Positions 39,119-50,715 of a stretch of 64,000 nt of DNA are shown here, one piece after another. Position numbers and translations under genes: made by a program. The stretch is from Rhizomucor pusillus (taxonomy: Eukaryota > Mucoromycota > Mucoromycetes > Mucorales > Lichtheimiaceae): contig FWWN02000651.1 in the NCBI GenBank assembly GCA_900175165.2, positions 62,001 to 126,000 of the forward strand. Reading direction: 5' to 3'. Every line of letters starts with the position of its first letter. Within the stretch, counting starts at the first letter, position 1. The notes under the pieces were generated by a model. The model was given only the letters and a program-made list of their open reading frames with translations, searched no databases and was not told the origin of the DNA.

Positions 39119-41141
39119 CATACAAGTTCGAATATCATGCGGACCTGTATGAGCCAAGACAAATGTGGAGCAGATCATTGAACTTGAAGAAAAACAAATA
39201 GAATGGAGAATGGAGCAAAAGGGAGTGATAGACAACCCGACACAAAAGCAAGCACAGAGGAAAATAAGAAAGGGATGGGAAAGATTAAATCCGCGGCCAG
39301 TTTGCAAAGGTCGTTATGGACGTCCATTTCAAGTATTGTCCTTCACCTTGACTTTTGGTAAATGCTTGCTTTCGGTTTTCCAGCCATACTTCCTCAAAAT
39401 AGGCGAGATATTATTCGCCTTGCTATCTCGAAAAATGCTTCTCCATGCTGTAATATCTTCTTGTATATCTGCATCCTGTTCAGGTCCGGAGAAGATGTCT
39501 TCAAACTCGTCGACGAGTTTGGGTATTCCGGATGATTTGAGCATGCCGCAGCAACCTGTTCTGGATGATACGTCTCCCATCATTCAAGGAACAAGATATC
39601 TTGCACAGAGTACTGGCCCTTTTTCCCTTTTGATCTATGTCTCTCTCGTGGTTCCGACGGACCTACTTGTTCTCGAACTCCCTGTCACGATGATATGCTC
39701 ATCGGTGAGCGGATAGAAGGCAAAGAGTAGCTGCGGCTTGGTACTGTATTTATAGGTGAAGCAGCCGATGGAGTAGATGGAGGCGCACTTGTAGATGTAT
39801 TCTCGTATCTAGGAAATTCGATCACTACTGTCTGCTTGTACTTTTGCTTCTTCTTTGTTTATATGCGGCTATCTAAGCTTTGAATCCGCTTCGCTAATGT
39901 ACTGTATGTGACCAGAGATTGTCACGCCGATATATCCATCTGCAAAGATACGGCTTGGTTTACTTGCAGGTTCTTATCTTGTAAATGTTCTTCGAAATGT
40001 TAAGATTTCGAAATTTGTAGCCTCATTACACATTGACCGGAGCAATTTTTCGAGTAGCATACTATCGTCGAATCCTGGGTCTGTGCATAGACGAGGTGCT
40101 TCGTTCGTTTGAGTAGTGCTGCCACATCCTACATAGCAGTCTGATTTGATTAAATTGCCTTTAAGAGCTGCTAGTTCCGCTGTAACCAGTCGTAACAGTA
40201 ATCTATTGGCTTCCGGAATGTTTGTAAATAGCTCAAAATATACACTTCGAGAGGACACATCATGACCACATGGTGGTCCGTGTCCCGCAAAAGCTGCTGG
40301 GTGTATTTATCCTTGGATACAAGACGATGCGCGCGGATCAACTTGAGGATCAAAGTCTAGAAAGCACTCTTCTTGCTTGATGGCTGGTGGGATATATAAA
40401 CCTTTCTGATCGTATCTCGGCTCGTCTTCTCCAGGAATTCAGACTCTGTTGATTTCATGCGGATGAATACATGGAGAAAAACTCCACCGCACTTTCTTCA
40501 CCAGTGTGTCTTTCGTGCTGCAATGAATTTTGGGCTATTTCGCATCTGTTTCGTGCCTTGATTCAGCGCTCCTTGCCGTTTGTGGCATCAAGCAGCCAAG
40601 TCTTGTCGTTATGGTCGTAGCCCGCCGGAGGTTGGCATTGATGCAAGAGGTAGTATATCGTGGAAGGTCGCACATCAGGAATGCATATTGCTACATCCTC
40701 TACTTGCATCTGCAGCCGCACAGCTTTCAGGTTTTCCTTATTCTCGTCTAGGTCGCAGAACCATCTGCTCCATTTGCTTTGGTCATTTCTGTAGCTAGGG
40801 CAGCATCGAAAAGCATAGTAATTTGCCCAAATAAATTCGTAGCATTGCTGCTCTCTTGCTGGAGAGTTCGGTGGACCCTGGGTAGCACCGTAGTGCGATC
40901 TTGCTATCATGCTAGTCTCCTTTGCAGACTCGGTCGTTAGACGGTCGCACGGTAAATCCCGCGGAGGCATGCCTTGTCCAACCGGCCTTTTGCGATATCG
41001 TATTGGCCACTTTGCAGTTACCTATCACATTCCACTTAAGTAGCTCTACGACGTGGTCTCTGGCATCTTTTAAACTTGCATTCAGGTCGACACTCCCTTC
41101 ATTTTGTATAGTACACTCAACCACTCTTTCCGCATATTCCA
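39119..41141 (-). pseudogene. Unknown repeat-family gene, copy A (3' part only)
   Basis: This is the downstream half of the unknown family seen complete in copy B (45908-48120), read on the minus strand. Shared blocks are LKDARDHVVELLKWN, ARSHYGATQGPPNSPAREQQ, CCPSYRNDQSKWSRWFCDL, HQCQPPAGYDHNDKTWLLDA, SRSVYFELF and FDDSMLLEKLLRSMCNEAT. The C-terminal domain is ILFLEWWETYHPEQ and ITAWRSIFRDSK with ILRKYGWKTESKHLP. The frame is broken several times (frameshifts near 40300 and 39600, stops in the linker), so it is a pseudogene. Identity with B is about 95% by eye in the 40550-40660 stretch and lower elsewhere. Homology begins abruptly at 41141, at the same family position where copy C ends. It has an empty site where B carries the 99-bp insert. 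Confidence 0.7.
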
Positions 41142-42833
41142 ATATCATTGTATATCTCCCATCTCGATTCCTTTCCCATGGTTAATTATATGTTGCACTT
41201 TCTTGCTTTCCTCTCCAAAGATTCTTATCCTAAGAATGATCCATCTGTCATGTCTGGTATATACTGCTGGAATAGAACCACAAGCAGAAGAGTATCAAGA
41301 AGAAATATCGGTTAAATCGTAATTGGATCAACATCTCAGACTTTTACTTTTCAGAATTAAAAAGCTGTGATATATGGATAGAGATCAAACAATAGAAAAC
41401 GGACAACAAGTCGTGGATTCCGGTTGTATTGGAATTTAGGATGTGGGTTGGATGATTGACCATCAAGGATACACTATGTCTTACAATACTGTCCTTGACG
41501 CTATTCTCTGTTAGAATGCAGAAGTGACATTCTTGTTTTCTAAATTCCGTTGATTTCACCGTTTTCAAATTCCTGTCAAGCACGCGATTACTCCGTTGCT
41601 ATTGGAATTCAGTCTGTCAGACACGACATTGACCATCCCTATAACAACGGAAAACCAAAATATGTTTTCCTTCTGCTATAAAATCAGGGAACACAATATA
41701 TCCAGAAATATACTGCTCTCCAAGTCAGACAAGAAAAAACAAATAAGACTAACAAGTTTTTAAAAATTGGAGAAGCTCCACCGACAATGCCGATGGCCAG
41801 GGAGGCCTGAACAATCGCAACGCATTGGCGCGTGCTCCCGAAGAGCGAGGGAAACACCCTTGTAGAGTATATAAAACATAATACACGGTGGCTTCTCGAT
41901 AGAAAAGCTAACACTTTACAATATACCATGATCCCAACACTCGTCATCCTTTGTTCTTATGGCTAATGCTGTTGTTGTCGTTCCATACTGCCATAAGGCA
42001 TTCGACATACAGAAATCTGTCACGTATGATACTTGAGATTTTGCTTTTCTTTAGCTTGCAGCTGTTTGCTGTGCTGATGTGCGTCCGTGTCGCTAATTCG
42101 AGTTACACTGTAGAATCGCGTGTTATAGAGGAAAAATAGCAGAGGAAAGTCGGTCAAAGATATCCAGTGAGACTGAATTAAAATTTTATTACGATTGCAA
42201 CAATACTCCATGTTCATACTCGAATTCTGAGTGTGCCGCACGCGATATAAGTTACTGATCCCGCTCTCGGCAATGCCACCATAGATTGGAAGTCCTTTGT
42301 ACTGAGTCCTAATGACTAGAATGTCATAGCCAGGGATTATGTACGTGGGTGCGACTAGTGATTGTCACTAGCGGATACAGCATACACAAATACAAATCCT
42401 TCTGTTTTTTGTTGGCAAAAACGTAGCCACGTTGAGCTACACTCCTTTTCTACTTGAACGTATTCTTCTGGTGCAAAGACCTCCCGTTTATTCTTCGAAG
42501 GGTCGTGGCATAAGACAAAATTTGATAAGTCGCCGCCTAAAAAGGCAAGCCACGTCCGCGCACAGAGACACAAAATAGAAGAGAAGAAATACAAAACACA
42601 CCGAACAGATGCCTATGATCCATACAAACCGTGGGGAGTTATCTCAAGGGTAAACGAAAATTAATTGGGAGGAGAAATTCACAAGATTAGCAAGATTGGC
42701 GAAGAAGGTCGGCAAAGAGCACTAACATGCTCACTGCCCACGCCCAGGCATGGGGTCCATGCCAATCAGATTTTGCAAAAAATTTATAGTTTTACGTTAA
42801 GATGTTAAGTCCATTGCTTAAAACAACGATCTG
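41142..42833. other. Spacer inside the proposed inversion, nothing recognised
   Basis: AT-rich DNA between copy A and the tRNA gene. Short frames at 41344-41583 and 42355-42594 (minus) lack recognisable similarity. No further family copy is visible here. Confidence 0.4.
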
Positions 42834-42906
42834 GGCTCCTTGGCCTAATGGATAAGGCATTCGACTTCGGATCGAAAGATTGTGGGTTCGAGTCCCATAG
42901 GAGTCG
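42834..42906 (+). tRNA. tRNA-Arg (anticodon TCG)
   Basis: A 73-nt cloverleaf. Acceptor arm GGCTCCT pairs with AGGAGTC (one G-T). D arm TGGCCTAATGGATAAGGCA has the A box; the anticodon stem TTCGA/TCGAA encloses loop CTTCGGA with anticodon TCG (reads CGA). T arm TGTGGGTTCGAGTCCCATA has a canonical B box. Discriminator base G. A T5 terminator follows at 42909-42914. No intron. Confidence 0.93.
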
Positions 42907-42947
42907 TTCTTTTTATTTCCCATTCTCTTTATATTTTTCCATCTCGG

Positions 42948-43179
42948 TGTCGTAATGCGTTACGAACCCACAGAGAAAAGACCACGAAGATATGAGGTAG
43001 TTAAGTGTCTTTATTCTCTAGTTTTTTGTCAGGTAATTATACCTTTTACGAACACTAAAAATATAAAGAGGACAATACATACAAAAAGGAAAGGTCTTGG
43101 AGCAATTAAAAAAGGAAATGCTTGAAGTCTGTGCACGACATCTGCTTGATGTCTTGCAAGGCTAACCTTCTGCCACCAC
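42948..43179 (+). mobile_element. LTR-like fragment 1, downstream of tRNA-Arg
   Basis: Begins TGTCGTAATGC 41 bp after the tRNA and shares with the next segment the blocks ACCCACAGAGA/ACCCACGGAGA, ACCACGAAGA and TTTATTCT. Two related non-coding segments starting TGTCGTAA next to a tRNA gene fit solo-LTR remnants, which often insert near Pol III genes. No internal retrotransposon region and no target duplication were identified, so the class is inferred and the right end is arbitrary. Confidence 0.35.
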
Positions 43180-43420
43180 TGTCGTAACGCTATCCTTTTG
43201 CGTCACACCCACGGAGAGAACCACGAAGAGAGATCCATAGAAGAAACCACGAGTGACGGAGGTGTTAGGTGTCGATTTATTCTTTTGTCTATGGAGATAT
43301 TTATACTGGTTTTCAGTTCTGGAGGACGTGCAGCGTCGCTATAATCTCGGATGTGTTTCCTCCGCTAGCAGTCTATATGTCTACATGATGTCTTGGGAGA
43401 TAGTCCCCTCCTGAATGACG
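43180..43420 (+). mobile_element. LTR-like fragment 2
   Basis: Starts TGTCGTAACGC and shares ordered blocks with 42948-43179 (ACCCACGGAGAGAACCACGAAGA, here broken by an extra copy of ACCACGA, and TTTATTCTTTTGTC). It abuts fragment 1, suggesting nested or tandem LTR remnants. Right end not determined. Confidence 0.33.
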
Positions 43421-43996
43421 AGAGGAATCCTGGATGATAACCAGAGATTGGGACGCCTTAGATATTCTGGGTGTCCGTAGATTTCTCAAGGGCGATCCTC
43501 TGTCCTGTAGGATGGAATAGTTTTAAAGGACGTCGGTTGATCGGCTACAGAGACGGTAGCCCGATTGTCTATCGTTGGACATAACGATATGAATGACCTC
43601 TTCTACGGATATATGATTATAAAGGGGAAGTCTAATCGCATATAAATGATATGTGCTAATGGAAATGGTTCTTTTGGCGGAGACCGCAGTATCCGAGAGT
43701 CCAGTGGATCAAATGATCGTACCCGCCCTCCCTCCACTTTCTTTGCTCGCTCTCTCGTTAGATGATCTATTCGCGAATTACAAATACTTTTTCATACTGC
43801 TCTCGACAAATACACTGCTCTCTCTTTCCATCCAATGTCTTTGTTTTCTCTACATCATTTTTATTTTTCTACCGTCTTTAAGGTATGAGTTTGCAATCGA
43901 GGGAGTTATCAGGCTCTTTACCTATGCTATAGTCTCATATTTTCTTGGACTTACGCGCACCGACTTGCTCTTCTGCAAAGCTGTTCTTGAAATGCC

Positions 43997-45548
43997 ATGT
44001 CAACTTTCGCAAGTTCTTCAGCCGAGACTTCAAATACTACCGGAGTAGATATCGTAGAGAGTACAGGAACGTCTTTAAAACAGTCGCATCTTTCTGAAAA
44101 GCGGCGTCGATACCATCATGTCACCTATACTTTCTGATAAGGGATGCTCAGGGACTGAATACTTTTCTTCGGGTTGTTGAAAACTGGCACCTCATTATTG
44201 ATGAAACCATGTGCCAAATTCTCGATACTGTGTTTTGCCGCAACAGGCGCCTAGAAAATGCAACCCAGTTTTATATATAATCAATCAAATTCACTTGTAC
44301 GGAAGCACACCAGATAATGCGGGCTTACTGCGACTCATACTACGACAAGCGATTTGCATTCTCGTTTCTGGACGCTGAAAGAATTCCCTGATATTTGCGT
44401 TACGTCGGCTACCGCACGCATGTAAGCACACCAACACAGCGAGCAATCGACGACTGGAACGATCGAATCCCGAGACGGCTCACGAACGCTTGCAATGTTA
44501 TCAAAGACATGTTTCATGGAAGAGTATTTAATGGGTTTAACCCACAGACTTTGCACATATCATACAATGATTTCGACTATCAGTGCAAGGTTGATGAAAT
44601 GGAGCAAATCCTGATACATGTCCTACAACGAAATAGACTGCTCAACAGACAACCCGGCGGTTGTTTACATTACAGTTTTACCGCTGCTCCTCAAGACCAA
44701 AATCATGTCGATCTACCCGAGACTAAATCGTATAATGCGAACCAGCTCGTCTGGTCACCAAGAGATAGCTGCCAAACGTGCCGATACCATCTCAATATTC
44801 AATGAATACAAGACTGAACTACACACCGTAGAAGGAGAGGCAATTGCAGTACAGTTCACAAATGAGCACATCCTCCGAGCGGCTGAAGTACTTGTTACTA
44901 GCAATGATATATTTGTACAAGGTTTCACTCCAATTTCCGTCTTCTCAGACAACAGCACATTTGAAGAATTCTCGATGCTACGAAGCGCATTCGACGGTTC
45001 CGCCACCGGACACCACATTATCAATGTAATTAACCAAGCCCTTGGGATCGAGCTTTCACCGGCCAGACTATCCTTTGCTAATCTGTGGCCAGCAGCTGGT
45101 CAATATATTGAAATCGATTTGTATACCAAGCTTATGGTCCGATTTTACAAGGTTATAAAGCGATTGATTATACCAACGATCTCATTCGATGCTGCGGCGG
45201 CAGCTCTGTCCAATTTCACGGGTGATAAGTTCTAATGAAAACCATCTCCCCTTTCCTCATGTAGACCTTGGGCTTGCTAATAAATATTTCTAAAGGCTTA
45301 TCGGTAGGTCCTGACGAATACAAGCAAATTATAGGCGATATGAGAATTACCAATTACGACTCTGATTTTGACTATTCGTCTATCTCTATTGTGGATTGTC
45401 ACCCAGCCTTCCTGCGACCCAGAGCTGCTGATCTGCTGGTTCTTGTACAATTATTCTACTTTGTCTGGGTGAGAACCTTGGTGGCTGTAGAATGTTGTAT
45501 GCAGCTATTGAACGCTGATAACAATGTACCGACCCTTGGTAGCTTGGA
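43997..45548 (+). pseudogene. Unknown repeat-family gene, copy C (5' part only)
   Basis: Upstream half of the unknown family, in the orientation opposite to copies A and B. It starts ATGTCAACTTTCGCAAGTTC, matching the start of copy B, and homology extends about 80 bp upstream of the ATG. Readable pieces: MRYVGYRTHVSTPTQRAIDD, VIKDMFHGRVFNGFNPQTLH, SSSGHQEIAAKRADTISIFN, DIFVQGFTPISVFSDN, SMLRSAFDGSATGHHIINVI, LSPARLSFANLWPAAGQYIE. Frameshifts (near 44090, 44280, 44640) and stops break it. The intron donor that copy B has as GTAAGT is ATAAGT here (45226), and the acceptor side resumes GPDEYKQIIGDMRITNYDSD. Homology stops at the TGGA at 45545-45548, exactly where copy A begins. Confidence 0.7.
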
Positions 45549-45907
45549 GTAGGAAAACATAGACCAAAGAAAGGCCAGTGTGTCAATACTCTCTTTTCAC
45601 TCGGCGTAAAATGTACGATGAGCATAGTTAATATCGTGGAAGATAAAGAGGAAAAAATTGGATGAGCACTGTCTACAGATGTATAGGAATATCTGATCAG
45701 ATCAGAAAAAGACTGAACCCCTTCATTGAAGGTTGATATTTAATTTCTTGCTGTATCAATAAATTTACGCAAATATATACCACGCTATCGCAAGGCAAAT
45801 CAAAGTATACTTTTACGTAAATTTCCAAAGATACGCTAGCGTCGTGATAAGACAAATCTAATTACGATGATTGACCAACTGTCTTCCATAACGATAAAAA
45901 GCAACGC
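45549..45907. other. Spacer between copies C and B
   Basis: AT-rich 360-bp spacer right of the proposed inversion breakpoint. No coding signal. The beginning (AGGAAAACATAG) would be the sequence next to 41142 before the inversion. Confidence 0.4.
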
Positions 45908-48900
45908 ACACAATGTAAGTTCGAATATTATCTGCGAAATTGTATGAATATTATATTGATTGTAAAGATCACTGTGGAGAAGATCGTTCAAATTGAAAGT
46001 ACAGACAAAGAAAAAGAGAAGAATAATATCAAACAGAGAGTAAATGGAGTGAAAAACAAAAGGCAAGCAAGCGACGACAACGGAAAATGAAACAGAGTGG
46101 AAAAAGCTCAAGCGCCTTGAAGACGGTTTGCAAAGTTTCTCGTAGAAGTCCACTTTAAATATCGTCCACCGCCTTGACTTATCGGTAGATGGATGCTTTC
46201 AGTCTTCCACCCATATCTCTTGAGCATTGGTTCAATGGCATTGGTTTTACCGTCTTTGAAGATGTTTCTCCATGCCGCTATATCTTCTATTGTCTCTTGT
46301 TCTCCTTCATGCCTTGAAAACACTTGCTCAAATTCTTGCACCAAATCTTCGTGGTCGGGATGTTTCGAATAAGCGGTATCGCCTTGGTTTGGATGGTATG
46401 TCTCCCACCATTCCAGGAACAAAGCATCTTTTTTCACAGAATACTGTCCCGTCCTTCCTTTTGTTCTCTTTTGCCTCTTTGGAGGCGCTGACGGCCCCGC
46501 TTCGGCTTGCTCTTCTTCGGGTCCCTGCGATGATACGAGGCTCATTGGGGAACGGACTGAGGCGGAAGTCGATGCTGTATCCATAGGTGAAGCGGCCGGC
46601 GCTGTAGATGGACCTTGCTGTGTATCCTCATACTTTGGAAATTAGATCACTATCGTCTGCTTCTTGTATTTTTGCCTCTTCTTTGTATGCGGCTATCTAG
46701 ACTTGGAATTCGCTTCGCTAACTGTACACGACCAGAGATTGTCACGTCAGTATATTAATCTGCAAAGATACATGCAAATCTACCTACAGATTTTTATCCT
46801 TTGAATGTTCTTCGAAATATAAAATTTCGAATTCGGTAGCCTCGTTGTACATGGATCGAAGCAATCTTTCCAACAGCATGTTATCGTCAAATCCCGACTG
46901 TGTGTAAACAGTAATACTGCTTTTTTCTGCGTATCATTTCCACATTTTGTAAAGTAGTTGCATGGGATCAAAAGACCTTTTCAACGCTGCTTGCGCCGCT
47001 ATAACTGGTCGCAAAGAGCTCAAAGTACACATCGCGAGAAGTCGCAAGAAGGTACCAGTCGGATATCCTGACCACATTGTTGTCCGTGTCCCACAAAACC
47101 TGCTGCGAGTCTTTATCCTTAAATACGAGACCATGCGGATCGACTTTGGGATCAAAGTCTATAAAGCATTCCTCTTGCTTGATGGCTGGTGAGATATATA
47201 AACCATTCTGGTCATATCTCGGCTCGTCTTCTCCAGGAATTCGGGCGTAAATTCCGGCTCTGCGTGACCTTATGCGGATGGGTACCATGCTGAAAAACTC
47301 CACCGCATTTTCTTCTCGAATTTTTTTCCAGTGCGTTCGTTTACGCGTCTTCTGTGCTGCAATGAATTTTGGGCTATTTCGCATCTGTTTCGCACGTTGA
47401 CTCAGCGCTCCTTGCCGTTTGTGGCATCAAGCAGCCAAGTCTTGTCGTTATGGTCGTAGCCTGCCGGAGGTTGGCATTGACGCAAGAGGTAGTACACCTT
47501 TTCCAAAAATTAATGTCGCTGCAATTTGTCGTTTTGGTGTATAAATGTATTATAAAATTTCACAAAATGCGACATTACTTTTGGGAAAAGGTGTACATCG
47601 TGGAAGGTCGCACATCAGGAATGCTTATTTCTACTCCTTCTACTTACGCCTGGTGGCGTACCGCTTGCAAGATTTCCTTATCCTCGTCCAGGTTGCAGAA
47701 CCACCTTCTCCATTTGCTTTGGTCGTTTCGGTAACTAGGACAGCATTGAAAAGCATAGCAGTTTGACCGAACAAGTTCGTTACATTGCTGCTCTCTTGCT
47801 GGAGAGTTTGGTGGACCCTGGATGACGCCGTAGCGCGATCTTGCTATCAGGCTAGTCTCTTTTGCAGACTCGCTCGTTAGACGGCCGCCCGGCACGATCC
47901 CGCGAATGCATGAATTCTCCAACCGGCCTAATACGATATATAAAGTTCAATATCTGATGCGCCTGACAGCATTGTATCGTCTTGGTCACTTTGCAGTTAC
48001 CTGTCGCATTCCATTTAAGTAGCTCTATAACTTGCTGTCTTGCATCTTTCAACCTTGCATCGAGCTCGATGCTGGCTTCTTTCTGTAGCGTATACTCGTC
48101 CAATCTTTCCGCAAATTCCAGGGTACCAGGAGTCTGTGCACTCTTGTCCGCCTTCAGTAGCTGGAGAGCGCACTCTACAGCCACCAGGGTCCTCAGCCAT
48201 ACAAGGTAAAATAGGTGCACAAGAGCCGGGTCGACCGCGGTAGAGCGCAAAAACGCTGGGTGGTAACGCACAATACAGACAGCCCAGCATGTTGCGTTTG
48301 GAGCTGCGTCGTTAGGAGACGAATAGTCAAAATCAGACTCGTAATTGATAATTCTTAAATCGCCTATGATTTGCTTATATTCGTCAGGACCTAGTGACAG
48401 GCTTGAAGTAATGTTTATTAGCAAGTTCAAGGTCTACGTGTAGAAACGGGAGACTGCTTTCATTAAAACTTACCACCCGTGGAAGTTGGATACTGCTACC
48501 GCCGCAGCGTCAAACGAGATCGCTGGTACAATGAGAGGTTTAATCACCTTATAATAGCGGCCCATGAATTTGCCATGCATGTCGAATTCGATATACTGAC
48601 AAGCCATGGGCCATAGATCAGCAAAGGATAGTCTGGCCGGTGAAAGCTCGGTCCCAAGGGCCTGGTTAATTAGATTCGTAATGTGGTGTCCGGTGGCGGA
48701 ACCGTCGAAGACGCTTCGTAGCATCGAGAATGCTTCGAATGTGATATGGTCCGAGAATATGGAAATTGGTGTGAATCCTTCTACAAAGATATCATTGGAA
48801 GGAATCAGCACTTTGGTCGCTTGGGGGATATGTTCGTCTGTCAACTGTGCTACAATTGCTTCTTCCATTATGTTGAGGAGTTCGGGCTTGTATTCATCGA

Positions 48901-49717
48901 ATACTGAGAGATATTTGGTGCGTTTGTCAGCTACTTCTTGGTGGCCAGACGAGCTGTTTTGTACAAGATTTGATTTAGCCTCAGGTAGATCGATGTGGAG
49001 ACGGTCTTGAGGAGCAACAGTGAAATTATAATGCAAGCTATCACCAGGTTGGCTGTTGAGCAGTCTATTTCGTCCCAGGATATGTATCAAGACTTGCTCG
49101 ATCTCATCGACCTTTCGCTGATAGTCGAACTCGTGGTCGGAGACTTGCAAGGCCTGAAGATTAAAGACATTGAAGAGTCTTCGTGGAAACATGTCTTTGA
49201 TAACCTTGCAAACGTTCGTGAGCCGTCTCGGACTTCGGTAGTTCCAGTCATCGATTGTTCGTTGGGTTGGCGTGCTTGCATGTGTGCAGCCAGCATACCG
49301 CATATATACAGGTGATTCTTCCGGAATATCCGCCAGCGAGTCCAGAAATGAGGATGCATATGGCCTGTCGTAGTACGGGTCGCAGTAAACGCGCATTATC
49401 TGGCGTGCTTCCGCACAAGTGAACTTGACTGATCGTACGTAAAATTGGGTTGCTCTTTCTACGTGCCCGTTGGGATCAACTACAGCACCAAGGAATTGGC
49501 ACATGGTTTCATCAGAAACGAGGTGCGAGTTTTCCACAAAACGAAGAAAGGTATCTAGTCCCTGAGGATTCTTGCCATAAAGTATAGGTGACATGACGGT
49601 ATCGACACCACTGCTAACAAACATGCGGCTGTTTTCCAGACGCTCTTGCACTCTCTCGATGATATCCACTCGGGTAGTGCTTGAAATCTCTGTTGAAGAG
49701 CTTGCAGGAGTTGACAT
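45908..49717 (-). pseudogene. Unknown repeat-family gene, copy B (full-length, disrupted)
   Basis: The most complete member of a family I do not recognise. The start at 49717 (MSTPASSSTEISSTTRVDII) opens 415 codons without interruption, with blocks GVDTVMSPILYGKNPQGLDT, FYVRSVKFTCAEARQIMRVY, GCTHASTPTQRTIDDW, LIHILGRNRLLNSQPGDSLH and FDGSATGHHITNLINQALGT. After an intron (about 48471 to 48381) come GPDEYKQIIGDLRIINYESD, CPSYRNDQSKWRRWFCNLDE, DSQQVLWDTDNNVVRISDWY and the C-terminal YSVKKDALFLEWWETYHPNQ, AWRNIFKDGKTNAIEPMLKR, GRYLKWTSTRNFANRLQGA. The intact protein would exceed 1,000 residues. Compared with C it has one extra C near the end of exon 1, which puts the exon 2 frame out, and a 99-bp insert at 47495. 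So it is probably non-functional. Cellular gene family or transposon passenger are both possible. Confidence 0.65.
47495..47593. mobile_element. 99-bp MITE-like element with TA duplication
   Basis: Ends are 25-bp inverted repeats with two mismatches (CACCTTTTCC... and its complement ...GGAAAAGGTG), flanked by TA on both sides (47493-47494 and 47594-47595). The paralogous copy A has the same neighbourhood (GCAAGAGGTAGTA, then TCGTGGAAGGTCGC) without the element, near 40653-40658, which serves as an empty site. TA target duplication and short inverted repeats point to mobilisation by a Tc1/mariner-type transposase. It interrupts the family coding frame. Confidence 0.85.
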
Positions 49718-50715
49718 GGCAAACGAATAGATGGATGTAAATTCGAAGATAGCTACGAGACAATAATATAGGTAAGAAGCCAGGAGGAATATCGTTTTTA
49801 TGTAGAGGTGATCCTGACAACAATCAACGGCTAGCGGACATTTTTCTGATATCAACCTATTCTGGACAATAATTATTCTTCTTCGGCGGACAACTATCTA
49901 CTGGTTTTGAAGTTTATCACCTTCATCAACAGTCTTACAGAATTGAGAAAATACTTTACAATGATGCTTACTGTTCCTCTATAGAGTTATTTCCTAATAA
50001 TTGGTGTTGAATTATTGTATTCATTAGCACGGTGATAATCATGTCAAGGTGCATAGAAGTATCCCGATTGTCCTGAGGATATCAAAGTTAATGGTAGGTA
50101 ATTGGATGACAAAAAGAGCATAACACAGAAACTATGTCAGGGCATTGAGCAAGAAAACAGAAAAGAATTAACTATCCCTACAGAGTGCAGGCTGCCATTT
50201 TTTTTTTTTTTCTGTCTCAACCTTCAAGTAATGGGAATCAAAGGTTTACATGTCTTCGCTGTAAGGAATAAACTCTTCCACAACTTGCTTAGATGAACAA
50301 GCTTCGTACACGTGAATAGCGTTAATTCTTGTCGAACTTTGCTACTGGTTTGCAATGGACCTGTATCTGATGGAGATCACCATTTCTCGTGGATATGATT
50401 CTATCGTCAACAACAATAATAAGAGATATGACTATTCATCCGTTCAATGAGAGTCAACGAATAGTCAAAAAATCTGCGTAGTTTTCCGCAATCTCTTTCC
50501 TTTAAACTATATATGTATATATATTACATTGGAAAGCTCCATCAATCTGTTGCTATGTAGAACCATTATGGAGGGATCTCTTAAAGTATTCGCGACTTGC
50601 CAAATTGGGTTGACGTTCCGACGGCCCAGAAGTCGAACTCGAAAAAAATGCATGCTTTTTACGTTCAAGCTGTTGACATTGAAGATCTGCAACCGGGCAA
50701 GTCAGCAAGCTCGTA
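49718..50715. other. Intergenic, nothing recognised
   Basis: About 1 kb, AT-rich, with a T13 run at about 50198-50211. The first 80 bp are the family-conserved leader of copy B. No gene or RNA signal is otherwise seen. Confidence 0.45.

Noticed and set aside
43653..44048. 131-codon plus-strand frame before copy C
   Set aside because: It starts in repeat-like sequence and runs through the copy C start in another phase; its hydrophobic stretches come from T-rich DNA.
49087..49200. GIY-YIG-like resemblance of YMRYAGCT...TQRTIDDW in copies B and C
   Set aside because: The spacing between the GIY-like and YIG-like parts is too short and the catalytic Arg/Glu pattern is not clear. I do not claim a nuclease.
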